A stretch of 64,000 nt of DNA, taken from positions 558,001-622,000 of the forward strand of contig JAZAQT010000029.1 of NCBI GenBank assembly GCA_036417435.1. The letters run 5' to 3'. Source of the DNA: Inia geoffrensis (Eukaryota > Chordata > Mammalia > Artiodactyla > Iniidae). Positions 38,149-50,288 of this stretch are shown here, piece by piece (position 1 is the stretch's first letter; every line of letters begins with the position of its first letter). The position numbers and the translations under genes are program-made. Under the pieces are notes generated by a model. It worked only from the letters and a program-made list of their open reading frames with translations, had not been told where the DNA came from and searched no databases.

Positions 38149-39883
38149 TGATAAATCCAAGATTCCTCACAAGCCCTGAAGGACTTATTTAAGAATTTCT
38201 CTCTATTTGACAGCCCTTATGTTTTCTTTTTCAAATTTATTTTTATAAGGGGATTTAGCTTATTGACACTGCTGTGTGTATCCTGCTGTACACAAATGAT
38301 TTTCTTATGGAGACCTATAAATGTATGGGTTTTAATATTCTTCATAGTCAGGTATATTCCTAGGTTTTGAATACGGGGTGTTGAGTCCATTTGGTTGAGC
38401 AAGGAGTAGGTCTTGTCTAATATATATTTGGCTTATGGAATGGTATCTGTCCTAATGGCAACCTCTGGTTTTATGCAGCCTCCCCACTCTCCTTTCCCCT
38501 TAAGCAAGCCTAAGTTTCTTTTGTAAATGTGAGAATCTGTTGTGTTTTGAAATGCAGTTCACACGTAGCCGTGTTTACTTTCCCGGTATTAGTGATATAT
38601 TATGATGTTTCTTTTTTCTGTGCGACTTATTTCACTTAGAATCATCATAACTACATCCTCTCATTATGCTGCTACTGGTCTGTTGCCATTGATTTCATTG
38701 TTGAGTGATATTCCATTGTAGGGATGTACCACAACTTCTATATCCATTTTTCTCTTTCTGGGCTATTAAAGTTGTACCATAGTCAAGGATCCCGTACACA
38801 GAGCAGCCCCAAACTTTGGTGTGGCTGTGTCTTTTTCATTTAAATTTTCCGAATCTATAGCACCATAAGTGGAAGTGCCCTAGGCTCTCTAGCTTGGTTT
38901 ATTCTTTGTTCCAGGAAACACCATCCACTTCTCCAGAGTGGCTGTTGGCAATTTACATCCCGCCCATCAGCATAACAAGGCTGCCGGTTCTCCATGGCCA
39001 GTCCTGCCTCTCTGGATTTTACACTTTTTTCAGACGGCCCTTTGGATCGGTGGGAAGTGAGACTTCCTTGTAGTGCGGATTTCCATTGCAGGCTTGCTTG
39101 GTTGGCCAAAAAGGGCGTATGCGTTTTTTCCTGAATATATTCAGGAAAAAACGCATACGCCCCTTTTGGCCAAGTGCATCACTGTCGAACTGCTGCCTCT
39201 TTTCCTACTCTTTCAGAGCAATTCTTATCTACCCCCTGATATCTGTTTTCTGCAATTCTGTGTCGCGTTCAAGTCCTCTTCACAGCCTTCCTTCAATAAA
39301 TTTTTGGATGATAGGGGTCATTTGGAACTCTGCAGGATTGTGAGTTACAGTGCCAAAAATCTCCTTTTCTCAACTCGCTTTCTTGTGAGCTGACCGCAAG
39401 CCCGAAGAATTGCTTCAGGCCCTAGTCTCGTTCCGGCATGGCACGCTGAGCCTTTGGTGAATTCTTCTTCCTGTAGGGAAATCAGAGTTCAATGTGCCCG
39501 TCCAAACACATCGAGTTAGCCGCTCATTCGTTCTCCTTATTCCTGTTCATCTTCCACAGAAATTGCAAACTGTGCCAAACAAGAGGTCAAAGGCACTGAC
39601 TCTCCAAGTGGGGAGAATGTTAATATCGCATCTGGAACGGCGAACTCGAGTACCAGGCGGTGAAAATGGCGATGAGTTTTAAAATTTTGCCTGATCACTT
39701 CGTGGACCATATTCTGGGTTTTCCATGCATATTTTAGCTGAAGGATAAATCCCAGAAACGTGGAGATTTGGGACCCGTGCAATGGGAACCATGCACCATT
39801 GCCTCAAAGGTTCTGCATTCCCTCACCAATAGTATCAGCCCCAAGTGTCCAGCCTTATCTCTCCCCAGCTGTGGATGTAGAGG
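38149..39883. repeat. Unit U23, 1,735 bp (type G)
   Basis: An extra T lies in the run at 38611-38620. L1 part 38221-39097; palindrome 39102-39173 with a right-arm mismatch (cgcccctttt). The variants gaaatgcag, actttcccgg, ggccagtcc and ctagtctcg recur in U27 and U31. A at 38599 recurs in U26. Confidence 0.97.
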
Positions 39884-41618
39884 TGGTAAATCCAAGATTC
39901 CTCACAAGCCCTGAAGGACTTATTTAAGAATTTCTCTCTATTTGACAGCCCTTGTGTTTTCTTTTTCAAATTTATTTTTATAAGGGGATTTAGCTTATTG
40001 ACACTGCTGTGTGTATCCTGCTGTACACAAATGATTTTCTTATGGAGACCTATAAATGTATGGGTTTTAATATTCTTCATAGTCAGGTATATTCCTAGGT
40101 TTTGAATACGGGGTGTTGAGTCCATTTGGTTGAGCAAGGAGTAGGTCTTGTCTAATATATATTTGGCTTATGGAATGGTATCTGTCCTAATGGCAACCTC
40201 TGGTTTTATGCAGCCTCCCCACTCTCCTTTCCCCTTAAGCAAGCCTAAGTTTCTTTTGTAAATGTGAGAATCTGTTGTGTTTTGTAATGCAGTTCACACG
40301 AAGCCGTGTTTACATTCCCGGTATTAGTGATATCTTATGATGTTTCTTTTTCTGTGCGACTTATTTCACTTAGAATCATCATAACTAAATCCTCTCATTA
40401 TGCTGCTACTGGTCTGTTGCCATTGATTTCATTGTTGAGTGATATTCCATTGTAGGGATGTACCACAACTTCTATATGCATTTTTCTCTTTCTGGGCTAT
40501 TAAAGTTGTACCATAGTCAAGGATCCCGTACACAGAGCAGCCCCAAACTTTGGTGTGGCTGTGTCTTTTTCATTGAAATTTTCCGAATCTATAGCACCAT
40601 AAGTGGAAGTGCCCTAGGCTCTCTAGCTTGGTTTTTTCTTTGTTCCAGGAAACACCATCCCCTTCTCCAGAGTGGCTGTTGGCAATTTACATCCCGCCCA
40701 TCAGCATAACAAGGCTGCCGGTTCTCCATGGCCTGTCCTGCCTCTCTGGATTTTACACTTTTTTCGGACGGCCCTTTGGATCAGTGGGAAGTGAGACTTC
40801 CTTGTAGTGCTGATTTCCATTGCAGGCTTGCTTGGTTGGCCAAAATGGCCGTATGCGTTTTTTCCTGAATATATTCAGGAAAAAACGCATACGCCCTTTT
40901 TGGCCAAGTGCATCACTGTCAAACTGCTGCCTCTTTTCCTACTCTTTCAGAGCAATTCTTATCTACCCTCTGATATCTGTTTTCTGCAATTCTGCGTCGC
41001 GTTCAAGTCCTCTTCACAGCCTTCCTTCAATAAATTTTTGGATGATAGGGGTCACTTGGAACTCTGCAGGATTGTGAGTTACAGTGCCAAAAATCTCCTT
41101 TTCTCAACTCGCTTTCTTGTGAGCTGACCGCAAACCCGAAGAATTGCTTCAGGCCCTAACCTCGTTCCGACATGGCACGCTGAGCCTTTGGTGAATTCTT
41201 CTTCCTGTAGGGAAATCAGAGTTCAATGTGCCCGTCCAAACACATCGAGTAAGCCGCTCATTCGTTCTCCTTATTCCTGTTCATCTTCCACAGAAATTGC
41301 AAACTGTGCCAAACAAGAGGTCAAAGGCACTGACTCTCCAAGTGGGGAGAATGTTAATATCGCATCTGGAACGGCGAACTCGAGTACCAGGGGGCGAAAA
41401 TGGCGATGAGTTTTAGAAATTATGCCTGATCACTTCGTGGACCATATTCTGGGTTCTCCATGCGTATTTTAGCTGAAGGATAAATCCCTGAAACGTGGAG
41501 ATTTGGGACCCGTGCAATGGGAACCATGCACCATTGCCTCAAAGGGTCTGCATTCCCTCACCAATAGTATCAGCCCCAAGTGTCCAGCCTTATCTCTCCC
41601 CAGCTGTGGATGTAGAGG
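39884..41618. repeat. Unit U24, 1,735 bp (type H)
   Basis: One extra base falls at about 41412-41422, where gagttttaaaatttt has become gagttttagaaattat. L1 part 39956-40831; palindrome 40836-40907 has mismatches at 40846 and 40849. It shares ccccttctcc, ggtcacttgg and ctaacctcg with U28 and U32. Confidence 0.97.
41386..41396 (+). promoter_or_regulatory. CTCF-like core in U24
   Basis: Same 11-base core as in U22. U28 and U32, otherwise the same type, lack it. Confidence 0.3.
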
Positions 41619-43352
41619 TGGTAAATCCAAGATTCCTCACAAGCCCTGAAGGACATATTTAAGAATTTCTCTCTATTTGACAGCCCTTGTGTTTTCTTTT
41701 TCAAATTTATTTTTATAAGGGGATTTAGCTTATTGACACTGCTGTGTGTATCCTGCTGTACACAAATGATTTTCTTATGGAGACCTATAAATGTATGGGT
41801 TTTAATATTCTTCATAGTCAGGTATATTCCTAGGTTTTGAATACGGGGTGTTGAGTCCATTTGGTTGAGCAAGGAGTAGGTCTTGTCTAATATATATTTG
41901 GCTTATGGAATGGTATCTGTCCTAATGGCAACCTCTGGTTTTATGCAGCCTCCCCACTCTCCTTTCCCCTTAAGGAAGCCTAAGTTTCTTTTGTAAATGT
42001 GAGACTCTGTTGTGTTTTGTAATGCAGTTCACACGTAGCCGTGTTTACATTCCCGGTATTAGTGATATCTTATGATGTTTCTTTTTCTGTGCGACTTATT
42101 TCACTTAGAATCATCATAACTAAATCCTCTCATTATGATGCTACTGGTCTGTTGCCATTGATTTCATTGTTGAGTGATATTCCATTGTAGGGATGTACCA
42201 CAACTTCTATATGCATTTTTCTCTTTCTTTGCTATTAAAGTTGTACCATAGTCAAGGATCCCGTACACAGAGCAGCCCCAAACTTTGGTGTGGCTGTGTC
42301 TTTTTCATTGAAATTTTCCGAATCTATAGCACCATAAGTGGAAGTGCCCTAGGCTCTCTAGATTGTTTTTTTCTTTGTTCCAGGAAACACCATCCACTTC
42401 TCAAGAGTGGCTGTTGGCAATTTACATCCCGCCCATCAGCATAACAAGGCTGCCGGTTCTCCATGGCCTGTCCTGCCTCTCTGGATTTTACACTTTTTTC
42501 GGACGGCCCTTTGGATCGGTGGGAAGTGAGACTTCCTTGTAGTGCGGATTTCCATTGCAGGCTTGCTTGGTTGGCCAAAAAGGGCGTATGCGTTTTTTCC
42601 TGAATATATTCAGGAAAAAACGCATACGCCCTTTTTGGCCAAGTGCATCACTGTCGAACTGCTGCCTCTTTTCCTACTCTTTCAGAGCAATTCTTATCTA
42701 CCCCCTGATATCTGTTTTCTGCAATTCTGCGTCGCGTTCAAGTCCTCTTCACAGCCTTCCTTCAATAAATTTTTGGATGATAGGGGTCATTTGGAACTCT
42801 GCAGGATTGTGAGTTACAGTGCCAAAAATCTCCTTTTCTCAACTCGCTTTCTTGTGAGCTGACCGCAAACCCGAAGAATTGCTTCAGGCCCTAATCTCGT
42901 TCCGGCATGACACGCTGAGCCTTTGGTGAATTCTTCTTCCTGTAGGGAAATCAGAGTTCAATGTGCCCGTCCAAACACATCGAGTAAGCCGCTCATTCGT
43001 TCTCCTTATTCCTGTTCATCTTCCACAGAAATTGCAAACTGTGCCAAACAAGAGGTCAAAGGCACTGACTCTCCAAGTGGGGAGAATGTTAATATCGCAT
43101 CTGGAACGGCGAACTCGAGTACCAGGGGGCGAAAATGGCGATGAGTTTTAAAATTTTGCCTGATCACTTCGTGGACCATATTCTGGGTTTTCCATGCATA
43201 TTTTAGCTGAAGGATAAATCCCTGAAACGTGGAGATTTGGGACCCGTGCAATGGGAACCATGCACCATTGCCTCAAAGGGTCTGCATTCCCTCACCAATA
43301 GTATCAGCCCCAAGTGTCCAGCCTTATCTCTCCCCATCTGTGGATGTAGAGG
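41619..43352. repeat. Unit U25 (type I)
   Basis: L1 part 41691-42566; palindrome 42571-42642 is perfect. It shares gacatatttaag, cttaaggaag, gagactctg and gattgttttttt with U29 and U33. Private changes include ttctttgcta and cttctcaagag. Confidence 0.97.
43121..43131 (+). promoter_or_regulatory. CTCF-like core in U25
   Basis: Same 11-base core, also kept in its counterparts U29 and U33. Confidence 0.3.
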
Positions 43353-45086
43353 TGATAAATCCAAGATTCCTCACAAGCCCTGAAGGACTTATTTAAGAAT
43401 TTCTCTCTATTTGACAGCCCTTGTGTTTTCTTTTTCAAATTTATTTTTATAAGGGGATTTAGCTTATTGACACTGCTGTGTGTATCCTGCTGTACACAAA
43501 TGATTTTCTTATGGAGACCTATAAATGTATGGGTTTTAATATTCTTCATAGTCAGGTATATTCCTAGGTTTTGAATACGGGGTGTTGAGTCCATTTGGTT
43601 GAGCAAGGAGTAGGTCTTGTCTAATATATATTTGGCTTATGGAATGGTATCTGTCCTAATGGCAACCTCTGGTTTTATGCAGCCTCCCCACTCTCCTTTC
43701 CCCTTAAGCAAGCCTAAGTTTCTTTTGTAAATGTGAGAATCTGTTGTGTTTTGAAATGCAGTTCACACGTAGCCGTGTTTACTTTCCCGGTATTAGTGAT
43801 ATATTATGATGTTTCTTTTTCTGTGCGACTTATTTCACTTAGAATCATCATAACTAAATCCTCTCATTATGCTGCTACTGGTCTGTTGCCATTGATTTCA
43901 TTGTTGAGTGATATTCCATTGTAGGGATGTACCACAACTTCTATATGCATTTTTCTCTTTCTGGGCTATTAAAGTTGTACCATAGTCAAGGATCCCGTAC
44001 ACAGAGCAGCCCCAAACTTTGGTGTGGCTGTGTCTTTTTCATTGAAATTTTCCGAATCTATAGCACCATAAGTGGAAGTGCCCTAGGCTCTCTAGCTTGG
44101 TTTTTTCTTTGTTCCAGGAAACACCATCCACTTCTCCAGAGTGGCTGTTGGCAATTTACATCCCGCCCATCAGCATAACAAGGCTGCCGGTTCTCCATGG
44201 CCTGTCCTGCCTCTCTGGATTTTACACTTTTTTCGGACGGCCCTTTGGATCGGTGGGAAGTGAGACTTCCTTGTAGTGCGGATTTCCATTGCAGGCTTCC
44301 TTGGTTGGCCAAAAAGGGCGTATGCGTTTTTTCCTGAATATATTCAGGAAAAAACGCATACGCCCCTTTTGGCCAAGTGCATCACTGTCGAACTGCTGCC
44401 TCTTTTCCTACTCTTTCAGAGCAATTCTTATCTACCCCCTGATATCTGTTTTCTGCAATTCTGCGTCGCGTTCAAGTCCTCTTCACAGCCTTCCTTCAAT
44501 AAATTTTTGGATGATAGGAGTCATTTGGAACTCTGCAGGATTGTGAGTTACAGTGCCAAAAATCATCTTTTCTCAACTCGCTTTCTTGTGAGCTGACCGC
44601 AAGCCCGAAGAATTGCTTCAGGCCCTAGTCTCGTTCCGGCATGGCACGCTGAGCCTTTGGTGAATTCTTCTTCATGTAGGGAAATCAGAGTTCAATGTGC
44701 CCGTCCAAACACATCGAGTTAGACGCTCATTCGTTCTCCTTATTCCTGTTCATCTTCCACAGAAATTGCAAACTGTGCCAAACAAGAGGTCAAAGGCACT
44801 GACTCTCCAAGTGGGGAGAATGTTAATATCGCATCTGGAACGGCGAACTCGAGTACCAGGCGGTGAAAATGGCGATGAGTTTTAAAATTTTGCCTGATCA
44901 CTTCGTGGACCATATTCTGGGTTTTCCATGCATATTTTAGCTGAAGGATAAATCCCTGAAACGTGGAGATTTGGGACCCGTGCAATGGGAACCATGCACC
45001 ATTGCCTCAAAGGGTCTGCATTCCCTCACCAATAGTATCAGCCCCAAGTGTCCAGCCTTATCTCTCCCCAGCTGTGGATGTAGAGG
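43353..45086. repeat. Unit U26 (type G'), junction unit
   Basis: Up to about 43,803 it resembles U23 (tgataaatcc at the start, atattatg at 43801). From there on it equals U30, 6,936 bp to the right. L1 part 43425-44300; palindrome 44305-44376 with the cgcccctttt mismatch. It has gcaggcttcc, ataggagtc and gttagacgc, all recurring in U30. Confidence 0.97.
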
Positions 45087-46820
45087 TGGTAAATCCAAGA
45101 TTCCTCACAAGCCCTGAAGGACTTATTTAAGAATTTCTCTCCATTTGACAGCCCTTGGGTTTTCTTTTTCAAATTTATTTTTATAAGGGGATTTAGCTTA
45201 TTGACACTGCTGTGTGTATCCTGCTGTACACAAATGATTTTCTTATGGAGACCTATAAATGTATGGGTTTTAATATTCTTCATAGTCAGGTATATTCCTA
45301 GGTTTTGAATACGGGGTGTTGAGTCCATTTGGTTGAGCAAGGAGTAGGTCTTGTCTAATATATATTTGGCTTATGGAATGGTATCTGTCCTAATGGCAAC
45401 CTCTGGTTTTATGCAGCCTCCCCACTCTCCTTTCCCCGTAAGCAAGCATAAGTTTCTTTTGTAAATGTGAGAATCTGTTGTGTTTTGAAATGCAGTTCAC
45501 ACGTAGCCGTGTTTACTTTCCCGGTATTAGTGATATCTTATGATGTTTCTTTTTCTGTGCGACTTATTTCACTTAGAATCATCATAACTACATCCTCTCA
45601 TTATGCTGCTACTGGTCTGTTGCCATTGATTTCATTGTGGAGTGATATTCCATTGTAGGGATGTACCACAACTTCTATATGCATTTTTCTCTTTCTGGGC
45701 TATTAAAGTTGTACCATAGTCAAGGATCCCGTACACAGAGCAGCCCCAAACTTTGGTGTGGCTGTGTCTTTTTCATTGAAATTTTCCGAATCTATAGCAC
45801 CATAAGTGGAAGTGCCCTAGGCTCTCTAGCTTGGTTTTTTCTTTGTTCCAGGAAACACCATCCACTTCTCCAGAGTGGCTGTTGGCAATTTACATCCCGC
45901 CCATCAGCATAACAAGGCTGCCGGTTCTCCATGGCCAGTCCTGCCTCTCTGGATTTTACACTTTTTTCGGACGGCCCTTTGGATCGGTGGGAAGTGAGAC
46001 TTCCTTGTAGTGCGGATTTCCATTGCAGGCTTGCTTGGTTGGCCAAAAAGGGCGTATGCGTTTTTTCCTGAATATATTCAGGAAAAAACGCATACGCCCC
46101 TTTTGGCCAAGTGCATCACTGTCGAACTGCTGCCTCTTTTCCTACTCTTTCAGAGCAATTCTTATCTACCCCCTGATATCTGTTTTCTGCAATTCTGCGT
46201 CGCGTTCAAGTCCTCTTCACAGCCTTCCTTCAATAAATTTTTGGATGATAGGGGTCATTTGGAACTCTGCAGGATTGTGAGTTACAGTGCCAAAAATCTC
46301 CTTTTTTCAACTCGCTTTCTTGTGAGCTGACCGCAAGCCCGAAGAATTGCTTCAGGCCCTAGTCTCGTTCCGGCATGGCACGCTGAGCCTTTGGTGAATT
46401 CTTCTTCCTGTAGGGAAATCAGAGTTCAATGTGCCCGTCCAAACACATCGAGTTAGCCGCTCATTCGTTCTCCTTATTCCTGTTCATCTTCCACAGAAAT
46501 TGCAAACTGTGCCAAACAAGAGGTCAAAGGCACTGACTCTCCAAGTGGGGAGAATGTTAATATCGCATCTGGAACGGCGAACTCGAGTACCAGGCGGTGA
46601 AAATGGCGATGAGTTTTAAAATTTTGCCTGATCACTTCGTGGACCATATTCTGGGTTTTCCATGCATATTTTAGCTGAAGGATAAATCCCTGAAACGTGG
46701 AGATTTGGGACCCGTGCAATGGGAACCATGCACCATTGCCTCAAAGGGTCTGCATTCCCTCACCAATAGTATCAGCCCCAAGTGTCCAGCCTTATCTCTC
46801 CCCAGCTGTGGATGTAGAGG
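45087..46820. repeat. Unit U27 (type G)
   Basis: L1 part 45159-46034; palindrome 46039-46110 with the cgcccctttt mismatch. It has cccgtaagcaagcataag, actacatcc and tccttttttcaac, all reproduced in U31. Confidence 0.97.
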
Positions 46821-48554
46821 TGGTAAATCCAAGATTCCTCACAAGCCCTGAAGGACTTATTTAAGAATTTCTCTCTATTTGACAGCCCTTGTGTTTTCTT
46901 TTTCAAATTTATTTTTATAAGGGGATTTAGCTTATTGACACTGCTGTGTGTATCCTGCTGTACACAAATGATTTTCTTATGGAGACCTATAAATGTATGG
47001 GTTTTAATATTCTTCATAGTCAGGTATATTCCTAGGTTTTGAATACGGGGTGTTGAGTCCATTTGGTTGAGCAAGGAGTAGGTCTTGTCTAATATATATT
47101 TGGCTTATGGAATGGTATCTGTCCTAATGGCAACCTCTGGTTTTATGCAGCCTCCCCACTCTCCTTTCCCCTTAAGCAAGCCTAAGTTTCTTTTGTAAAT
47201 GTGAGAATCTGTTGTGTTTTGTAATGCAGTTCACACATAGCCGTGTTTACATTCCCGGTATTAGTGATATCTTATGATGTTTCTTTTTCTGTGCGACTTA
47301 TTTCACTTAGAATCATCATAACTAAATCCTCTCATTATGCTGCTACTGGTCTGTTGCCATTGATTTCATTGTTGAGTGATATTCCATTGTAGGGATGTAC
47401 CACAACTTCTATATGCATTTTTCTCTTTCTGGGCTATTAAAGTTGTACCATAGTCAAGGATCCCGTACACAGAGCAGCCCCAAACTTTGGTGTGGCTGTG
47501 TCTTTTTCATTGAAATTTTCCGAATCTATAGCACCATAAGTGGAAGTGCCCTAGGCTCTCTAGCTTGGTTTTTTCTTTGTTCCAGGAAACACCATCCCCT
47601 TCTCCAGAGTGGCTGTTGGCAATTTACATCCCGCCCATCAGCATAACAAGGCTGCCGGGTCTCCATGGCCTGTCCTGCCTCTCTGGATTTTACACTTTTT
47701 TCGGACGGCCCTTTGGATCGGTGGGAAGTGAGACTTCCTTGTAGTGCTGATTTCCATTGCAGGCTTGCTTGGTTGGCCAAAAAGGGCGTATGCGTTTTTT
47801 CCTGAATATATTCAGGAAAAAACGCATACGCCCTTTTTGGCCAAGTGCATCACTGTCGAACTGCTGCCTCTTTTCCTACTCTTTCAGAGCAATTCTTATC
47901 TACCCCCTGATATCTGTTTTCTGCAATTCTGCGTCGCGTTCAAGTCCTCTTCACAGCCTTCCTTCAATAAATTTTTGGATGATAGGGGTCACTTGGAACT
48001 CTGCAGGATTGTGAGTTACAGTGCCAAAAATCTCCTTTTCTCAACTCGCTTTCTTGTGAGCTGACCGCAAACCCGAAGAATTCCTTCAGGCCCTAACCTC
48101 GTTCCGGCATGGCACGCTGAGCCTTTGGTGAATTCTTCTTCCTGTAGGGAAATCAGAGTTCAATGTGCCCGTCCAAACACATCGAGTAAGCCGCTCATTC
48201 GTTCTCCTTATTCCTGTTCATCTTCCACAGAAATTGCAAACTGTGCCAAACAAGAGGTCAAAGGCACTGACTCTCCAAGTGGGGAGAATGTTAATATCGC
48301 ATCTGGAACGGCGAACTCGAGTACCAGGCGGTGAAAATGGCGATGAGTTTTAAAATTTTGCCTGATCACTTCGTGGACCATATTCTGGGTTCTCCATGCG
48401 TATTTTAGCTGAAGGATAAATCCCTGAAACGTGGAGATTTGGGACCCGTGCAATGGGAACCATGCACCATTGCCTCAAAGGGTCTGCATTCCCTCACCAA
48501 TAGTATCAGCCCCAAGTGTCCAGCCTTATCTCTCCCCAGCTGTGGATGTAGAGG
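46821..48554. repeat. Unit U28 (type H)
   Basis: L1 part 46893-47768; palindrome 47773-47844 is perfect. It has acacatagccg, gccgggtctcc and gaattccttc, all reproduced in U32. Unlike U24 it carries caggcggtg, so it lacks the CTCF-like core. Confidence 0.97.
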
Positions 48555-50288
48555 TGGTAAATCCAAGATTCCTCACAAGCCCTGAAGGACATATTTAAGA
48601 ATTTCTCTCTATTTGACAGCCCTTGTGTTTTCTTTTTCAAATTTATTTTTATAAGGGGATTTAGCTTATTGACACTGCTGTGTGTATCCTGCTGTACACA
48701 AATGATTTTCTTATGGAGACCTATAAATGTATGGGTTTTAATATTCTTCATAGTCAGGTATATTCCTAGGTTTTGAATACGGGGTGTTGAGTCCATTTGG
48801 TTGAGCAAGGAGTAGGTCTTGTCTAATATATATTTGGCTTATGGAATGGTATCTGTCCTAATGGCAACCTCTGGTTTTATGCAGCCTCCCCACTCTCCTT
48901 TCCCCTTAAGGAAGCCTAAGTTTCTTTTGTAAATGTGAGACTCTGTTGTGTTTTGTAATGCAGTTCACACGTAGCCGTGTTTACATTCCCGGTATTAGTG
49001 ATATCTTATGATGTTTCTTTTTCTGTGCCACTTATTTCACTTAGAATCATCATAACTAAATCCTCTCATTATGCTGCTACTGGTCTGTTGCCATTGATTT
49101 CATTGTTGAGTGATATTCCATTGTAGGGATGTACCACAACTTCTATATGCATTTTTCTCTTTCTGGGCTATTAAAGTTGTACCATAGTCAAGGATCCCGT
49201 ACACAGAGCAGCCCCAAACTTTGGTGTGGCTGTGTCTTTTTCATTGAAATTTTCCGAATCTATAGCACCATAAGTGGAAGTGCCCTAGGCTCTCTAGATT
49301 GTTTTTTTCTTTGTTCCAGGAAACACCATCCACTTCTCCAGAGTGGCTGTTGGCAATTTACATCCCGCCCATCAGCATAACAAGGCTGCCGGTTCTCCAT
49401 GGCCTGCCCTGCCTCTCTGGATTTTACACTTTTTTCGGACGGCCCTTTGGATCGGTGGGAAGTGAGACTTCCTTGTAGTGCGGATTTCCATTGCAGGCTT
49501 GCTTGGTTGGCCAAAAAGGGCGTATGCGTTTTTTCCTGAATATATTCAGGAAAAAACGCATATGCCCTTTTTGGCCAAGTGCATCACTGTCGAACTGCTG
49601 CCTCTTTTCCTACTCTTTCAGAGCAATTCTTATCTACCCCCTGATATCTGTTTTCTGCAATTCTGCGTCGCGTTCAAGTCCTCTTCACAGCCTTCCTTCA
49701 ATAAATTTTTGGATGATAGGGGTCATTTGGAACTCTGCAGGATTGTGAGTTACAGTGCCAAAAATCTCCTTTTCTCAACTCGCTTTCTTGTGAGCTGACC
49801 GCAAACCCGAAGAATTGCTTCAGGCCCTAATCTCGTTCCGGCATGGCACGCTGAGCCTTTGGTGAATTCTTCTTCCTGTAGGGAAATCAGAGTTCAATGT
49901 GCCCGTCCAAACACATCGAGTAAGCCGCTCATTCGTTCTCCTTATTCCTGTTCATCTTCCACAGAAATTGCAAACTGTGCCAAACAAGAGGTCAAAGGCA
50001 CTGACTCTCCAAGTGGGGAGAATGTTAATATCGCATCTGGAACGGCGAACTCGAGTACCAGGGGGCGAAAATGGCGATGAGTTTTAAAATTTTGCCTGAT
50101 CACTTCGTGGACCATATACTGGGTTTTCCATGCATATTTTAGCTGAAGGATAAATCCCTGAAACGTGGAGATTTGGGACCCGTGCAATGGGAACCATGCA
50201 CCATTGCCTCAAAGGGTCTGCATTCCCTCACCAATAGTATCAGCCCCAAGTGTCCAGCCTTATCTCTCCCCAGCTGTGGATGTAGAGG
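48555..50288. repeat. Unit U29 (type I)
   Basis: L1 part 48627-49502; palindrome 49507-49578 with a right-arm mismatch (cgcatatgccc). The variants gtgccacttat, ggcctgccctg and catatactggg recur in U33. Confidence 0.97.
50057..50067 (+). promoter_or_regulatory. CTCF-like core in U29
   Basis: Same 11-base core. Confidence 0.3.

Larger units (their letters stand above)
38149..43352. repeat. Older three-unit block G-H-I (U23-U25), ancestor of block B
   Basis: U23, U24 and U25 share type-specific variants with U27, U28 and U29, but each has several private changes. This suggests an earlier duplication that preceded the 6,936-bp one. Confidence 0.75.
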
